Below are positions 36,639 through 46,027 of a stretch of 64,000 nucleotides of DNA, piece after piece (the first letter of the stretch is position 1; the number at the start of each line of letters is the position of its first letter). Under the pieces are notes generated by a model that saw only the letters and a list, made by a program, of their open reading frames with translations, was not told the origin of the DNA and made no database searches. The translations under genes were made by a program, and so were the position numbers. The DNA is from Brevundimonas sp. NIBR10 (GTDB lineage: Bacteria > Pseudomonadota > Alphaproteobacteria > Caulobacterales > Caulobacteraceae): contig NZ_CP115464.1 in NCBI RefSeq assembly GCF_027912515.1, positions 2,232,001 to 2,296,000 on the forward strand. Direction: 5' to 3'.

Positions 36639-37145
36639 ATGGGACGCAAAGACAGACCGATTGAACGACCGGCTGTTCAAGCGGACCCGATCTTCGCGCC
36701 GACGGTCGACCGGCTGAAGGCGACGCTGGGTGTTGATCGCGGCATGCTGCTGCCTTGGCTGCATGCCGTGCAAGCCGAGTTCGGCTACATCGACGACCGC
36801 ATCGTTCCGGTAGTCGCTGATGCACTGAATTTGAGTCGGGCCGACGTCCACGGCGTGGTGACCTTTTATCACGATTTCCGCCGTCAGCCGGCCGGGCGCC
36901 ACGTCGTTCGCCTGTGCCGGGCCGAAAGCTGTCAGGCGCGAGGGGGTAAGGCAATCGAGCGGGCGGCGGTGCAGAAGCTGGGCGTGGCGATGGGGAACAC
37001 CCGGGCCGACGGGCAGGTGTCGCTGGAGCCGGTCTATTGTCTGGGTCTGTGCGCCACGGGTCCCAACGCCCTGGTCGACGGCATGCCGGTGTCCCGGATC
37101 GACGCGGCGCGGCTCGACCGGTTGATCGACCAGGTGAACGCATGA
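36639..37145 (+). CDS. fdsG: NAD-dependent formate dehydrogenase gamma subunit
   Basis: 168 residues from the ATG at 36639; a TTG 21 codons upstream extends the frame but would abut the LysR box. NuoE-like thioredoxin fold holding one [2Fe-2S] cluster with ligands C93, C98 (CRAESC), C134 and C138 (CLGLC). Passes electrons within the soluble FdsABG complex. First structural gene of the cluster; its stop overlaps fdsB (ATGA). Confidence 0.93.
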   Translation: MGRKDRPIERPAVQADPIFAPTVDRLKATLGVDRGMLLPWLHAVQAEFGYIDDRIVPVVADALNLSRADVHGVVTFYHDFRRQPAGRHVVRLCRAESCQARGGKAIERAAVQKLGVAMGNTRADGQVSLEPVYCLGLCATGPNALVDGMPVSRIDAARLDRLIDQVNA

Positions 37146-38632
37146 CGCGGGTCTTCATCAGTCGTGATATGGCCTCGGTGGCCCTGGGGGCCGACGAGGT
37201 CGCGCGCGCCTTCGTCGATGCGGGTGTGGAGGTCGTGCGGACAGGCAGCCGGGGCCTGTTCCGTATCGAACCACTGGTCGAGGTCGAGGTCCCCGACGGG
37301 CGAACCGGCTATGGCCCCGTCGGCCCCGAGGACGTCTCGGCGGTGCTGGCCGGGACGCACCCCAACCGACTCGGCGATGTCGAGGCCATGCCGTTCTTCG
37401 TGGGGCAGCAACGGTTCACCTTTGCCCGGTGCGGGGTGATCGATCCGCTCGACATGGATGCCTATGCAGCTCAAGGCGGCTGGGTCGGACTGGATGCGGC
37501 GAGGGCGATGGTGCCCGCCGAGGTCGTCGCCGTGGTGCGCGACAGTGGCCTGCGCGGTCGGGGCGGGGCGGGCTTTCCGACCGGGATCAAGTGGCAGACG
37601 GTTCTGGCCGCGCCGGGACCTGAGAAATTCATCGTCTGCAATGCCGACGAGGGCGACAGCGGCACCTTTGCGGACCGGTTGCTGATGGAGGGTGACCCCT
37701 TCTGTCTGATCGAGGGCATGGCCATCGCCGGTCACGCGGTCGGGGCGGATTACGGCTATGTCTATATCCGTTCGGAGTATCCGTTCGCCGTCGCGACGAT
37801 GCGGGACGCGATCTCCAGATCGGCGGATCGCGTCGCGCCCTTCCGGCTGGAGGTCCGCGTCGGTGCCGGAGCGTACGTCTGCGGCGAGGAGACGGCCTTG
37901 CTCGACTCCATCGAGGGCAGACGGGGGCAGGTGCGGGCCAAGCCGCCGCTTCCGGCCATCAAGGGGCTGTTCGGCAAGCCGACGGTGATCAACAACGTGC
38001 TCAGCCTGGCCGCTGCGCCCTTCATTCTGAGCCATGGCGCATCAGCCTATGCCGACGTCGGCTTTGGGCGGTCACGCGGCACCATGCCCATCCAGATTGC
38101 GGGCAATGTGAGGAACGGCGGACTTTACGAGGTCGGGTTCGGCGTCACCCTCGGCGAACTGGTCAACGGCATCGGTGGGGGAACCGAGAGCGGGCGACCG
38201 GTGCGGGCGGTGCAGGTGGGCGGCCCCCTGGGCGCCTATTTCCCGCCGTCGATGTTTCATCTGCCGTTCGACTACGAGGCCTTCGCTGCGGCGGGCGGTT
38301 TGATCGGGCACGCCGGACTCACGGTCTTCGACGACACCGTGGATATGGCCGGGATGGCGCGGTTCGCGATGGAGTTTTGCGCCGCCGAAAGCTGCGGCAA
38401 ATGCACCCCGTGCCGCATCGGTTCGACGCGCGGCGTCGAGACGGTAGACCGCATCATCGCGGGGGATCGCATCGACGAGAATCTCGAGATCCTGCGCGAC
38501 CTTTGCGACACCATGAAGTTCGGATCGCTGTGCGCCCTCGGCGGCTTCACCCCTTATCCGGTCCTGAGCGCACTGGAGCATTTCCCTGAAGATTTCGGCG
38601 GCGTGTCTGCGTTCGCCACGGCGGCGGAGTAG
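37142..38632 (+). CDS. fdsB: NAD-dependent formate dehydrogenase beta (diaphorase) subunit
   Basis: 496 residues. An N-terminal thioredoxin-like extension (about 1-100) lacks the Cys set of FdsG. It is followed by the NuoF-like core: GRGGAGFPTG at 139-148 (FMN/NAD site), [17 protein letters not shown], and a [4Fe-4S] cluster with C418, C421, C424 (CGKCTPC) and C464. Transfers electrons from the Fe-S chain to NAD+. Start overlaps the fdsG stop; fdsA begins 4 nt after its stop. Confidence 0.95.
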   Translation: MTRVFISRDMASVALGADEVARAFVDAGVEVVRTGSRGLFRIEPLVEVEVPDGRTGYGPVGPEDVSAVLAGTHPNRLGDVEAMPFFVGQQRFTFARCGVIDPLDMDAYAAQGGWVGLDAARAMVPAEVVAVVRDSGLRGRGGAGFPTGIKWQTVLAAPGPEKFIVCNADEGDSGTFADRLLMEGDPFCLIEGMAIAGHAVGADYGYVYIRSEYPFAVATMRDAISRSADRVAPFRLEVRVGAGAYVCGEETALLDSIEGRRGQVRAKPPLPAIKGLFGKPTVINNVLSLAAAPFILSHGASAYADVGFGRSRGTMPIQIAGNVRNGGLYEVGFGVTLGELVNGIGGGTESGRPVRAVQVGGPLGAYFPPSMFHLPFDYEAFAAAGGLIGHAGLTVFDDTVDMAGMARFAMEFCAAESCGKCTPCRIGSTRGVETVDRIIAGDRIDENLEILRDLCDTMKFGSLCALGGFTPYPVLSALEHFPEDFGGVSAFATAAE

Positions 38633-38636
38633 ACCG

Positions 38637-41483
38637 ATGGCCTATGCGCGCGAGATCGACCTCGGGACCAAGCCCGCCCCGCAGTCTGCGCCCCTGGTGG
38701 ACATCGTGATCGACGGACAGACCGTCAGCGTACCCGAAGGTACGTCCCTGATGCGGGCGGCGGCCTTGATGGGCGCAACGATCCCGAAACTCTGCGCCAC
38801 CGACAGTCTGGAAGCGTTCGGGTCGTGTCGCCTGTGTCTCGTCGAGGTCGAGGGTCGGGCGGGCTATCCGGCCTCCTGCACCACCCCCGCCGCCTCCGGA
38901 ATGGTGGTCCGCACACAGACCGAGAAGCTCAAGACGTTGCGACGCGGGGTGATGGAACTCTATATCTCCGACCACCCGCTGGACTGTCTGACCTGCGCCG
39001 CCAACGGCGACTGCGAGCTGCAGGATCAGGCAGGGGCCGTGGGCCTGCGCGAGGTCCGGTACGCTCCGACGCCCGCCAACCACCTGGGCCAGGCCAAGGA
39101 CACGTCAAACCCCTATTTCGACTTCGACCCGTCCAAATGCATCGTTTGCTCACGATGCGTCCGCGCCTGCGACGAGGTCCAGGGCACCTTCGCGCTGACG
39201 ATCCAGGGCCTGGGGTTCGGCAGCAAGGTCGCGGCCAGCCAGGGCGAGGACTTTTTCGGCAGCGAATGCGTGTCCTGCGGTGCCTGCGTCCAGGCCTGTC
39301 CGACCGCCACCCTCATCGAGAAGAAGGTGGTCGAGGTCGGCACGCCCGACACCTCGGTGGTCACCACCTGTGCCTATTGCGGCGTCGGCTGCACCTTCCG
39401 CGCCGAGATGCGCGGCGAGGAACTGGTGCGGATGGTCCCGTGGAAGGAGGGCAAGGCCAACCGTGGCCATTCCTGCGTCAAGGGCCGGTTCGCCTGGGGC
39501 TATGCCAACCATCAGGAGCGCATCCTGAATCCGATGATCCGCGCCTCGATCGACGAGCCGTGGCGCGAAGTCAGCTGGGCCGAGGCCTTCACCCACACGG
39601 CGTCGGAATTCCGGCGGATCCAGGAGACCTATGGCAAGTCGTCGGTCGGCGGCATCACCTCGTCGCGCTGCACCAACGAAGAGACCTTCCTAGTCCAGAA
39701 GCTGGTCCGGGCAGGCTTCGGCAACAACAACGTCGATACCTGCGCACGGGTCTGTCATTCGCCGACCGGCTATGGCCTGAAAACGACGTTTGGCACCTCT
39801 GCAGGGACGCAGGATTTCGACAGTGTGATGGCCTCCGATGTGGTCGTCGTCATCGGGGCCAATCCGACCGACGGCCATCCGGTGTTCGCCTCGCGGCTCA
39901 AGCGCAGGCTTCGCGTGGGCGCGCGGCTGATCGTGATCGATCCGCGCCGGACCGATATCGTCCGGTCGCCGCATGTGGAGGCAGATCATCACCTGCCGCT
40001 GCGACCCGGCACCAATGTCGCGGTGCTGACCGCCATGGCCCATGTCATCGTCACGGAAGGGCTCAGCGACGAGGCCTTTATCCGCGAACGCTGCGACCTG
40101 TCCGAATACGCCGACTGGGCCGAGTTCGTGTCCGATCCGCGCCATGCGCCCGAGTCCACCGAGCCCCTGACGGGTGTCGCGGCGGCCGAGGTCCGTGCGG
40201 CGGCCCGGCTGTTCGCCACGGGTGGCAACGGTGCGATCTACTACGGTCTGGGCGTCACCGAACATAGCCAGGGCTCGACCACGGTCATGGCGATCGCCAA
40301 CCTGGCCATGGTCACCGGCAACATCGGTCGCGACGGTGTTGGGGTGAATCCGTTACGTGGCCAGAACAACGTTCAGGGGGCCTGCGATATGGGCAGTTTC
40401 CCGCACGAGCTTTCGGGTTATCGCCATGTCTCGGACGACGCGGCGCGGGCGATGTTCAAGGACCTGTGGGGCACCGAGCTGGATCACGCGCCTGGCCTGC
40501 GTATCCCGAACATGCTCGACGCTGCCGTCGATGGCACGTTCAAGGGACTCTATATCCAGGGCGAGGACATCCTGCAGTCCGACCCGGATACCCGCCATGT
40601 CTCGGCGGGGCTGGCAGCGATGGAATGCGTGGTGGTCCAGGATCTGTTCCTGAACGAGACCGCCAACTACGCCCATGTCTTCCTGCCCGGCTCGACCTTC
40701 CTGGAAAAGGACGGCACCTTCACCAATGCCGAACGCCGTATCCAGCGGGTCCGCAAGGTCATGACGCCACGGAACGGACTGGCCGACTGGGAGGTGACGC
40801 AAGGTCTGGCCCAGGCACTGGGTTACGACATGGCCTATGATCATCCGTCGCAGATCATGGACGAGATTGCGGCCCTGACGCCGTCCTTCGCCGGCGTTTC
40901 CTACGACCGTCTGGAGACCCTGGGCTCGGTGCAGTGGCCCTGCAACGCGGCCGCGCCCGAGGGCACGCCGATCATGCATATGGACGGCTTCGTGCGCGGG
41001 CGCGGCAAGTTCGTTCGCACAGAGTATGTACCGACGGAGGAACGCACGGGGCCACGATTCCCTCTGTTGCTGACGACGGGCCGCATTCTCAGCCAGTACA
41101 ATGTCGGGGCCCAGACCCGCCGGACCGAGAACAGCCGCTGGCACACTGAGGACCGACTCGAAATCCATCCCCATGACGCCGAACAGCGCGGAATCGTTGA
41201 TGGCGACTGGGTCCGGGTCGCCAGTCGTGCGGGCGAGACCTCGGTGCGGGCCGAACTCACCGATCGGGTCGCACCGGGCGTCGTCTACACGACCTTCCAC
41301 CACCCCGGGACCCAGGCCAATGTGGTCACGACCGACAATTCCGATTGGGCTACCAACTGCCCCGAATACAAGGTCACCGCGGTCCAGGTGGGCAAGTCCA
41401 ACGGCCCGTCGGACTGGCAGGCGAGCTACACCGTGCTCTCGCACCGGTCGCGCCGCATCCAGCCGGTGGCAGCTGCCGAATGA
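38637..41483 (+). CDS. fdsA: NAD-dependent formate dehydrogenase catalytic alpha subunit (Mo-bis-MGD)
   Basis: 948 residues. From the N-terminus: [2Fe-2S] ligands C53, C64, C67, C81; His-ligated [4Fe-4S] H113, C117, C120, C126; two ferredoxin clusters at C168-171-174-178 and C211-214-217-221; a proximal cluster C245, C248, C252, C280. The molybdopterin domain follows, with active-site C373-H374 (RVCHSPTG), Cys replacing selenocysteine. Oxidises formate to CO2 at the Mo centre. Full length and all ligands intact, so predicted functional. fdsD overlaps its stop (ATGA). Confidence 0.96.
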   Translation: MAYAREIDLGTKPAPQSAPLVDIVIDGQTVSVPEGTSLMRAAALMGATIPKLCATDSLEAFGSCRLCLVEVEGRAGYPASCTTPAASGMVVRTQTEKLKTLRRGVMELYISDHPLDCLTCAANGDCELQDQAGAVGLREVRYAPTPANHLGQAKDTSNPYFDFDPSKCIVCSRCVRACDEVQGTFALTIQGLGFGSKVAASQGEDFFGSECVSCGACVQACPTATLIEKKVVEVGTPDTSVVTTCAYCGVGCTFRAEMRGEELVRMVPWKEGKANRGHSCVKGRFAWGYANHQERILNPMIRASIDEPWREVSWAEAFTHTASEFRRIQETYGKSSVGGITSSRCTNEETFLVQKLVRAGFGNNNVDTCARVCHSPTGYGLKTTFGTSAGTQDFDSVMASDVVVVIGANPTDGHPVFASRLKRRLRVGARLIVIDPRRTDIVRSPHVEADHHLPLRPGTNVAVLTAMAHVIVTEGLSDEAFIRERCDLSEYADWAEFVSDPRHAPESTEPLTGVAAAEVRAAARLFATGGNGAIYYGLGVTEHSQGSTTVMAIANLAMVTGNIGRDGVGVNPLRGQNNVQGACDMGSFPHELSGYRHVSDDAARAMFKDLWGTELDHAPGLRIPNMLDAAVDGTFKGLYIQGEDILQSDPDTRHVSAGLAAMECVVVQDLFLNETANYAHVFLPGSTFLEKDGTFTNAERRIQRVRKVMTPRNGLADWEVTQGLAQALGYDMAYDHPSQIMDEIAALTPSFAGVSYDRLETLGSVQWPCNAAAPEGTPIMHMDGFVRGRGKFVRTEYVPTEERTGPRFPLLLTTGRILSQYNVGAQTRRTENSRWHTEDRLEIHPHDAEQRGIVDGDWVRVASRAGETSVRAELTDRVAPGVVYTTFHHPGTQANVVTTDNSDWATNCPEYKVTAVQVGKSNGPSDWQASYTVLSHRSRRIQPVAAAE

Positions 41484-41773
41484 GCAGCACGCTCGACAAG
41501 CTGATCCGCAGCGCCAACCAGATCGCCGCCGAGTTCGAGCACCAGCAGCCCGGCAATGCGACCGATGCAGTCTGGGATCACCTCTGGCATTTCTGGGACC
41601 CGCGGATGGTCGCCATGATCGTCGCTCACGAGGCTAAGGGCGGGGCCGACCTGTCGACCGCGGCCCGGGCCGCCGTGGTGAAACTCGCCGGGGGACGTAT
41701 GCCGATTTCCCAGACCCAGGCGACCGCCTTCGGACCCGCTGCCGACGGAGAGGTGCCGGCTGATGCAGGGTGA
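41480..41773 (+). CDS. fdsD: Formate dehydrogenase delta subunit
   Basis: 97 residues, start overlapping the fdsA stop. Helical protein with DKLIRSANQIAAEF and a central HLWHFWDPRM, as in FdsD, an accessory subunit of soluble formate dehydrogenases thought to help cofactor insertion or stabilise the complex. Longer than some FdsD proteins by a Q/A-rich tail. fdhD starts inside its last codons. Confidence 0.88.
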   Translation: MSSTLDKLIRSANQIAAEFEHQQPGNATDAVWDHLWHFWDPRMVAMIVAHEAKGGADLSTAARAAVVKLAGGRMPISQTQATAFGPAADGEVPADAG

Positions 41774-42659
41774 AACGGGTGGATCGACAAATCAGAGTCC
41801 TCCGATCGATCGGTTCGGCCCGGAGTTGACCCGTCCACCGTCGATACCGGTCTATGAGACTGAACAGGCGTCGAAACCGACCCCGAGGGTATCGTGGAAG
41901 CGCCATGGCGTTGGCACGCCGGGCTTGCGATCCCTGCCGGAGGAGACCGCGATCGCGATCGTCCATGACGCCTCGACCACAGCGGTTATGATGGCGACCC
42001 CGGCCAATCTGGAGGATTTCGCGATCGGCTTCAGCCTGAGTGAGGGCGTGGTCGATCATATTGACGACATTCGTTCGATCGAGGTTGTCCCAAACGACCT
42101 CGGCGTCGAGGTCCGGGTCTGGCTCGTGGAGGGCCACAGCCAAAAGCTCTCGAGGCGGCGTCGAAGACTGGCAGGTCCGACGGGCTGTGGTCTCTGTGGC
42201 ATCGAGAGCCTGGCCGAAGCCGTCCGGCCGATTCATCGCCTTGCCGGATCCGACATGGCCGTAGATGCCGATGCGCTGCTCGACGCCATGGACAGCCTTG
42301 CCCAGGCTCAGAGTCTGGGCCGAGAAACCCGGGCGGTTCACGCGGCAGGGTTCTGGAGGGCAGAGGGCGGCCTGGTCGCCGTGCGTGAGGACGTGGGGCG
42401 ACACAACGCTCTGGACAAACTCGTCGGAGCTTGTGCGCGCGACATGACAACGGACGGGGTGGTTTTGTTGACCAGTCGCGTTTCCGTCGAGATGGTTCAG
42501 AAGGCTGCAGTCATGGGGGTCGCGATCTTGTGCGCCGTGTCCGCTCCGACGGCCTTGGCGCTGCGTACGGCGCAAGCTGTGGGAATGACGCTCGTAGCCG
42601 TGGCCCGGTCCGACGGGTTCGAAATCTTCTGCCACCCGGAACGGGTGCGTCTTCCGTGA
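41763..42659 (+). CDS. fdhD: Formate dehydrogenase accessory sulfurtransferase
   Basis: 298 residues, FdsC/FdhD family. Contains the sulfur-transfer Cys pair C142-x2-C145 (TGCGLCG), plus EDVGRHNALDKL and the closing SAPTALALRTAQAVGMTLVAVARSDGFEIF typical of FdhD. It brings sulfur to the Mo cofactor before insertion into FdsA. The first 55 residues are poorly conserved in character, so a later start is possible. Overlaps fdsD by 11 nt and mobA by 4 nt. Confidence 0.94.
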   Translation: MQGETGGSTNQSPPIDRFGPELTRPPSIPVYETEQASKPTPRVSWKRHGVGTPGLRSLPEETAIAIVHDASTTAVMMATPANLEDFAIGFSLSEGVVDHIDDIRSIEVVPNDLGVEVRVWLVEGHSQKLSRRRRRLAGPTGCGLCGIESLAEAVRPIHRLAGSDMAVDADALLDAMDSLAQAQSLGRETRAVHAAGFWRAEGGLVAVREDVGRHNALDKLVGACARDMTTDGVVLLTSRVSVEMVQKAAVMGVAILCAVSAPTALALRTAQAVGMTLVAVARSDGFEIFCHPERVRLP

Positions 42660-43246
42660 TCGTGGGCCTTGTGCTCTGCGGCGGCCGGTCGCGGCGCTTC
42701 GGCGCGGAAAAAGCGGTGGCTCCCTTTGGTGATGGTGTCCTCATGGATGTCCCCCTACGCGCGCTTGGTTCCGTCTGCGTTGCCCTGGCTGTGTCCGCCC
42801 GGGCGGGTTCAGGGGCAGAACGCCATGCGAGTAAGTTGGGCGTCGATAGTCTCAGAGACGCTCCAGGCGACGTCGAAGGCCCCTTGGCCGGCATCCGGCG
42901 GGGCCTTGAATGGGCCTCGGCCCGCGGCGCGCATCGACTTGCGCTGGCACCCTGCGACGCCGTCAGCATTGAGGGGTGCCACTATGAGGCGCTAGTGGAT
43001 GCACTCGCAGATGACGAGACGGCGATCGTCGCGATATCCAGCACAGGCCTGGAACCGCTGGTGTCGATCTGGCCTGTTGCGGCGGGCCTCAGGGTGGTGG
43101 GTGAGGCGATCACTGACGGGCTTCATCCGCCTATCCGACATGTTCTGGATCGGCTTGGTGCCTCGCAGATGGGGCTGCGCGACTATGACGGCGCGAATGT
43201 GAACTTCCCACAGGATTTGCTCCAGCGGCGCGGCCCGGGAGTCTGA
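42656..43246 (+). CDS. mobA: Molybdenum cofactor guanylyltransferase
   Basis: 196 residues from a GTG overlapping the fdhD stop (GTGA). The nucleotide-binding loop CGGRSRRFGAEK at 8-19 is the MobA form of LxGGxSxRMGxxK, with Cys for the usual Ala. APCDAV near residue 100 marks the metal-binding Asp. Adds GMP to molybdopterin to give the bis-MGD form FdsA needs. Its inclusion makes this cluster carry its own cofactor finishing step. Confidence 0.88.
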   Translation: MIVGLVLCGGRSRRFGAEKAVAPFGDGVLMDVPLRALGSVCVALAVSARAGSGAERHASKLGVDSLRDAPGDVEGPLAGIRRGLEWASARGAHRLALAPCDAVSIEGCHYEALVDALADDETAIVAISSTGLEPLVSIWPVAAGLRVVGEAITDGLHPPIRHVLDRLGASQMGLRDYDGANVNFPQDLLQRRGPGV

Positions 43247-43486
43247 AGCGCTGTGGCTGAGGAGATCCGTGTGGAGCGGCTTATGCGACGCGCCGGCCTG
43301 CGAGAACCGCCGACCCCTCAAAACCGAACGCCTCCATCGGCCCCGCCACGGCCGATCGCAGAGCGGCCTGACCCCTTCCCCTTTTCCCGGAGAAGATCAG
43401 CACCCACTGAATCAAGTTCTCGCAACAGCAAGTCGAAACTGCGCGATAAGTCGCGAGACGACGTTGATTAAATTGGGGCACAATGC
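43247..43486. other. Intergenic region after mobA
   Basis: 240 nt without a convincing gene. Holds a 7-bp hairpin ATCGGCC/GGCCGAT with a 7-nt loop (43337-43357), with no T-tract. It may end the fds transcript. Confidence 0.35.
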
Positions 43487-45148
43487 ATGGCCGGTTCGAC
43501 AAATCTTCTCGCGCCTTTCGCTACCCCTGTGTTCCGCCGCATCTGGCTGGCCAGTCTTCTGACCAACTTCGGCATCCTGATCCAGGGCGTTGGCGCAGCA
43601 TGGACGATGAGCAAGCTGACTTCAGACGCCTCAATGGTCGCGATGGTTCAGACGGCGCTCATGCTGCCGATGATGTTGTTCGCTCTCCCTGCTGGAGCGA
43701 TCTCGGACATGTTTGACCGCCGGCTCGTTTGTATTCTGGCGCTGTTGCTGGCCTTCGTGGGAGCGATGACTTTGTCATGCCTGTCATTTGCAGGACTGCT
43801 TACGCCGTGGATCCTATTGGGCTTCTGCTTCATCGTCGGTACCAGCATGGCGCTGTTCAGTCCGGCCTGGCAGTCGTCGGTCGCCGAACAGGTGCCGGTA
43901 GAGGCTCTAGCGCCCGCCATTGCCCTAACCGGGATCAGCTACAACGTGGCACGAAGCTTCGGTCCAGCCATCGGCGGGGTGATCGTCGCGGCATTTGGCG
44001 CGATTGGTGCCTTTGTGGCCAATGCGGTGGCCTATGTGCCGCTACTGATCGTGCTTTTCCTTTGGAAGCGGAAGCCTGAACCGGCTCGGTTGGCACCTGA
44101 GACTTTCTGGCGCGCCATCGTGTCGGGGCTCCGCTTCATCCGGTACTCGCCCTCGCACCGGCTGTTCATCTTGAGAACCGCCGCGTTTGGACTGATCGGC
44201 GGCGTAGCCCCGGCCCTGACGCCTCTGATCGCCAAAGACCTGCTCGGCGGTGGGGCAACTGTCTATGGCGTTCTGCTTGGGGCATTCGGACTTGGTGCCG
44301 TGGCTGGGGCTGTGGTCCTGCCCTGGATCAGGAAGCGGTGTTCGACGGAGACGGCCAGCCGCCTGTCGGCCGCGGCTATGGCGGGGGCCCTGCTGTTGGT
44401 CGGTTTGAGCCGAAACGAAGCGCTGGGCATTCTGGGGATGCTGGTCGCGGGCCTAGCCTGGACCACCGTGCTGACACTCTACAGCATTTCTGTACAGATT
44501 TCTGCGCCGCGCTGGGTCGCCGGTCGGGCGCTCGCCATCTATCAGGCCACGATCACTGGCGGCGTGGCGATGGGTGCCATCGCGTGGGGCCAGCTTGTCA
44601 ATCTTATCGGTGTCCAGCAGGCGCTGGTCACGGCGGCGAGCCTGATGGCCGCTTCGATTGGGCTTGGCTTTATTTTTCGGCTGCCTGACCTGAGCCACGC
44701 GCCAGCCCTGACGTCGCTCAATCGTGCCGATCCCGAGATTGTGCTCGATCTTACCCTTCGTAGCGGCCCAATCGTGATTGAGATCGATTATGTGACGCCT
44801 GAGGCAAACGCCCGGGCCTTTTACGACGCCATGCAGAAAGTCCGTCGCTTCCGTCAGGGTATGGGAGCCTATGGCTGGTCCATCGCACGCGATATCGCCG
44901 ACGCGACCCGTTGGACCGAGCGATTTCATAGCCCGACCTGGAACGACTATCTGCACTTGAGCCAGCGCGCGACCAGTGCCGGGCGCGAGGTTCTCGAGGA
45001 TGTGCGGGGCCTGCTTGAGCCGTCAACGCCGGTTCGGGTCCGGCGGATGCTCGAGCGCCCTGCGGGTTCTGTTCGCTCGACTGACGACGTGCGCGATGCC
45101 GGCGGTTCCATGGTCACCCCGGTCGGCCCGCGCGCAGACGGCACATGA
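43487..45148 (+). CDS. MFS transporter, EntS/MFS_3-type
   Basis: 553 residues. About 10-12 TM helices over the first 405 residues, then a soluble C-terminal domain of about 110 residues (IVIEIDYVTPEANARAFYDAMQKVRRFRQGMGAYGW...FHSPTWNDYLH). This two-part plan is that of the MFS_3 (enterobactin-exporter EntS-like) family, usually efflux. Start ATG about 9 nt after GGGG. It stands alone between mobA and a terminator-like hairpin, with no obvious functional link to fds. Confidence 0.88.
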   Translation: MAGSTNLLAPFATPVFRRIWLASLLTNFGILIQGVGAAWTMSKLTSDASMVAMVQTALMLPMMLFALPAGAISDMFDRRLVCILALLLAFVGAMTLSCLSFAGLLTPWILLGFCFIVGTSMALFSPAWQSSVAEQVPVEALAPAIALTGISYNVARSFGPAIGGVIVAAFGAIGAFVANAVAYVPLLIVLFLWKRKPEPARLAPETFWRAIVSGLRFIRYSPSHRLFILRTAAFGLIGGVAPALTPLIAKDLLGGGATVYGVLLGAFGLGAVAGAVVLPWIRKRCSTETASRLSAAAMAGALLLVGLSRNEALGILGMLVAGLAWTTVLTLYSISVQISAPRWVAGRALAIYQATITGGVAMGAIAWGQLVNLIGVQQALVTAASLMAASIGLGFIFRLPDLSHAPALTSLNRADPEIVLDLTLRSGPIVIEIDYVTPEANARAFYDAMQKVRRFRQGMGAYGWSIARDIADATRWTERFHSPTWNDYLHLSQRATSAGREVLEDVRGLLEPSTPVRVRRMLERPAGSVRSTDDVRDAGGSMVTPVGPRADGT

Positions 45149-45649
45149 CTGAGACAACAGGCGAATAATCCAAAGTCTTTCGCCTGTCTGGTGGGTTGAT
45201 TTGTCCTTGAGCGTGAGAACTGACAGCAGTTCGGCCGCTGGGCCAGACGGACTCTTTGTGAGGCCAGGTCAGACATTGTTCACCCGGGCGGAGGCGCTTC
45301 ATAACGACATCATTTGGCCGCTCAGAGTAAGCGCCCTGTCGGGGCCGCAGAGCAATGCCTGCGCTCTGCGCCGGTGCAGTCGGGGCGGTCGAAAGGCCTG
45401 CGACGCCGTCCTTGATGCTCCGTTCTCTGCAACTCCCTACGGGCTTTCACCACCAGCGCCGTCCCGGGAGACAAACCAGATCTCGCTAACATTGTCGTCC
45501 TCAGCTCGACGATTCCGACGATTGCGCCCCTCCTCCAGCCGCTTTGTGAGGGCCGACTCGGCGCTGTGTTCCTGCCTGCCACGGAACCCTCCGACCCACC
45601 GTCAGAATTGGCGAGAAAGGTCCGGCCGCCAAGGCAGGGAACGGCGTCG
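45149..45649. other. Gene-poor interval
   Basis: 501 nt between the MFS exporter and the toxin-antitoxin pair. Open frames here have shadow-like composition (S/R-rich) and no ribosome binding sites. Apart from the hairpin at 45157-45187 and a 12-bp match to the integrase upstream region, nothing is recognised. Confidence 0.4.
45157..45187 (+). terminator. Hairpin downstream of MFS exporter gene
   Basis: ACAGGCGAA and TTCGCCTGT form a perfect 9-bp stem with a 13-nt loop, 8 nt after the stop codon. Only short T-runs follow, so moderate support for termination. Confidence 0.5.
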
Positions 45650-46027
45650 CTATCCGGGAAGGGCGTACAGCCGGATTGCGATGGCGTCGTCTTCGAGATC
45701 GAGTTCCATGGCCTGGTTCAACAGCGGATCGGGGCCTTGGCCCAAGGCATCGATCGCCGCTTCGAGAAGCTCGCGCTGCTGGTCGGGTCGGCACTGGGGA
45801 ATGAAGATCACCAGGCCGGCGTGAAGCGGCTGGTCGCGGTAGAGCCGACGAAAGTCCTGGGCGTTGTTGGTGACGAAGACGAAGTCGTCGGCGACGATGC
45901 GGGGCATCAGGTCCCAATCGGCCATGCCGCTCAGCCCCAGCCAGTTCACGTGGCTCGCGTCATGGCCAAGGCCTCGGGCGACCGCGACGAGCGAGGTGTG
46001 CAGACATTCGTCGAAAAGGAAATTCAC
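45650..46027 (-). CDS. DUF5615/PIN-like toxin (VapC45-like)
   Basis: 125 residues from a GTG that overlaps the upstream stop codon (GTGA). NFLFDECLHTSL at the N-terminus with acidic D6-E7, a central SDWDLM-type acidic block (ADWDLMPRIVADD) and FVTNNAQDF match the DUF5615 branch of PIN-like nucleases. These act as RNA-cleaving toxins in VapBC45-type systems. Coupled translation behind a DUF433 protein is the standard antitoxin-toxin order. A longer in-frame start (to 46168) would lie wholly inside the antitoxin gene and is unlikely. Confidence 0.82.
   Translation of the reverse strand: MNFLFDECLHTSLVAVARGLGHDASHVNWLGLSGMADWDLMPRIVADDFVFVTNNAQDFRRLYRDQPLHAGLVIFIPQCRPDQQRELLEAAIDALGQGPDPLLNQAMELDLEDDAIAIRLYALPG

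Noticed and set aside
45201..45824. 207-codon plus-strand frame after the MFS exporter
   Set aside because: S/R/P-rich low-information sequence, no ribosome binding site, and it runs antisense into the toxin gene.
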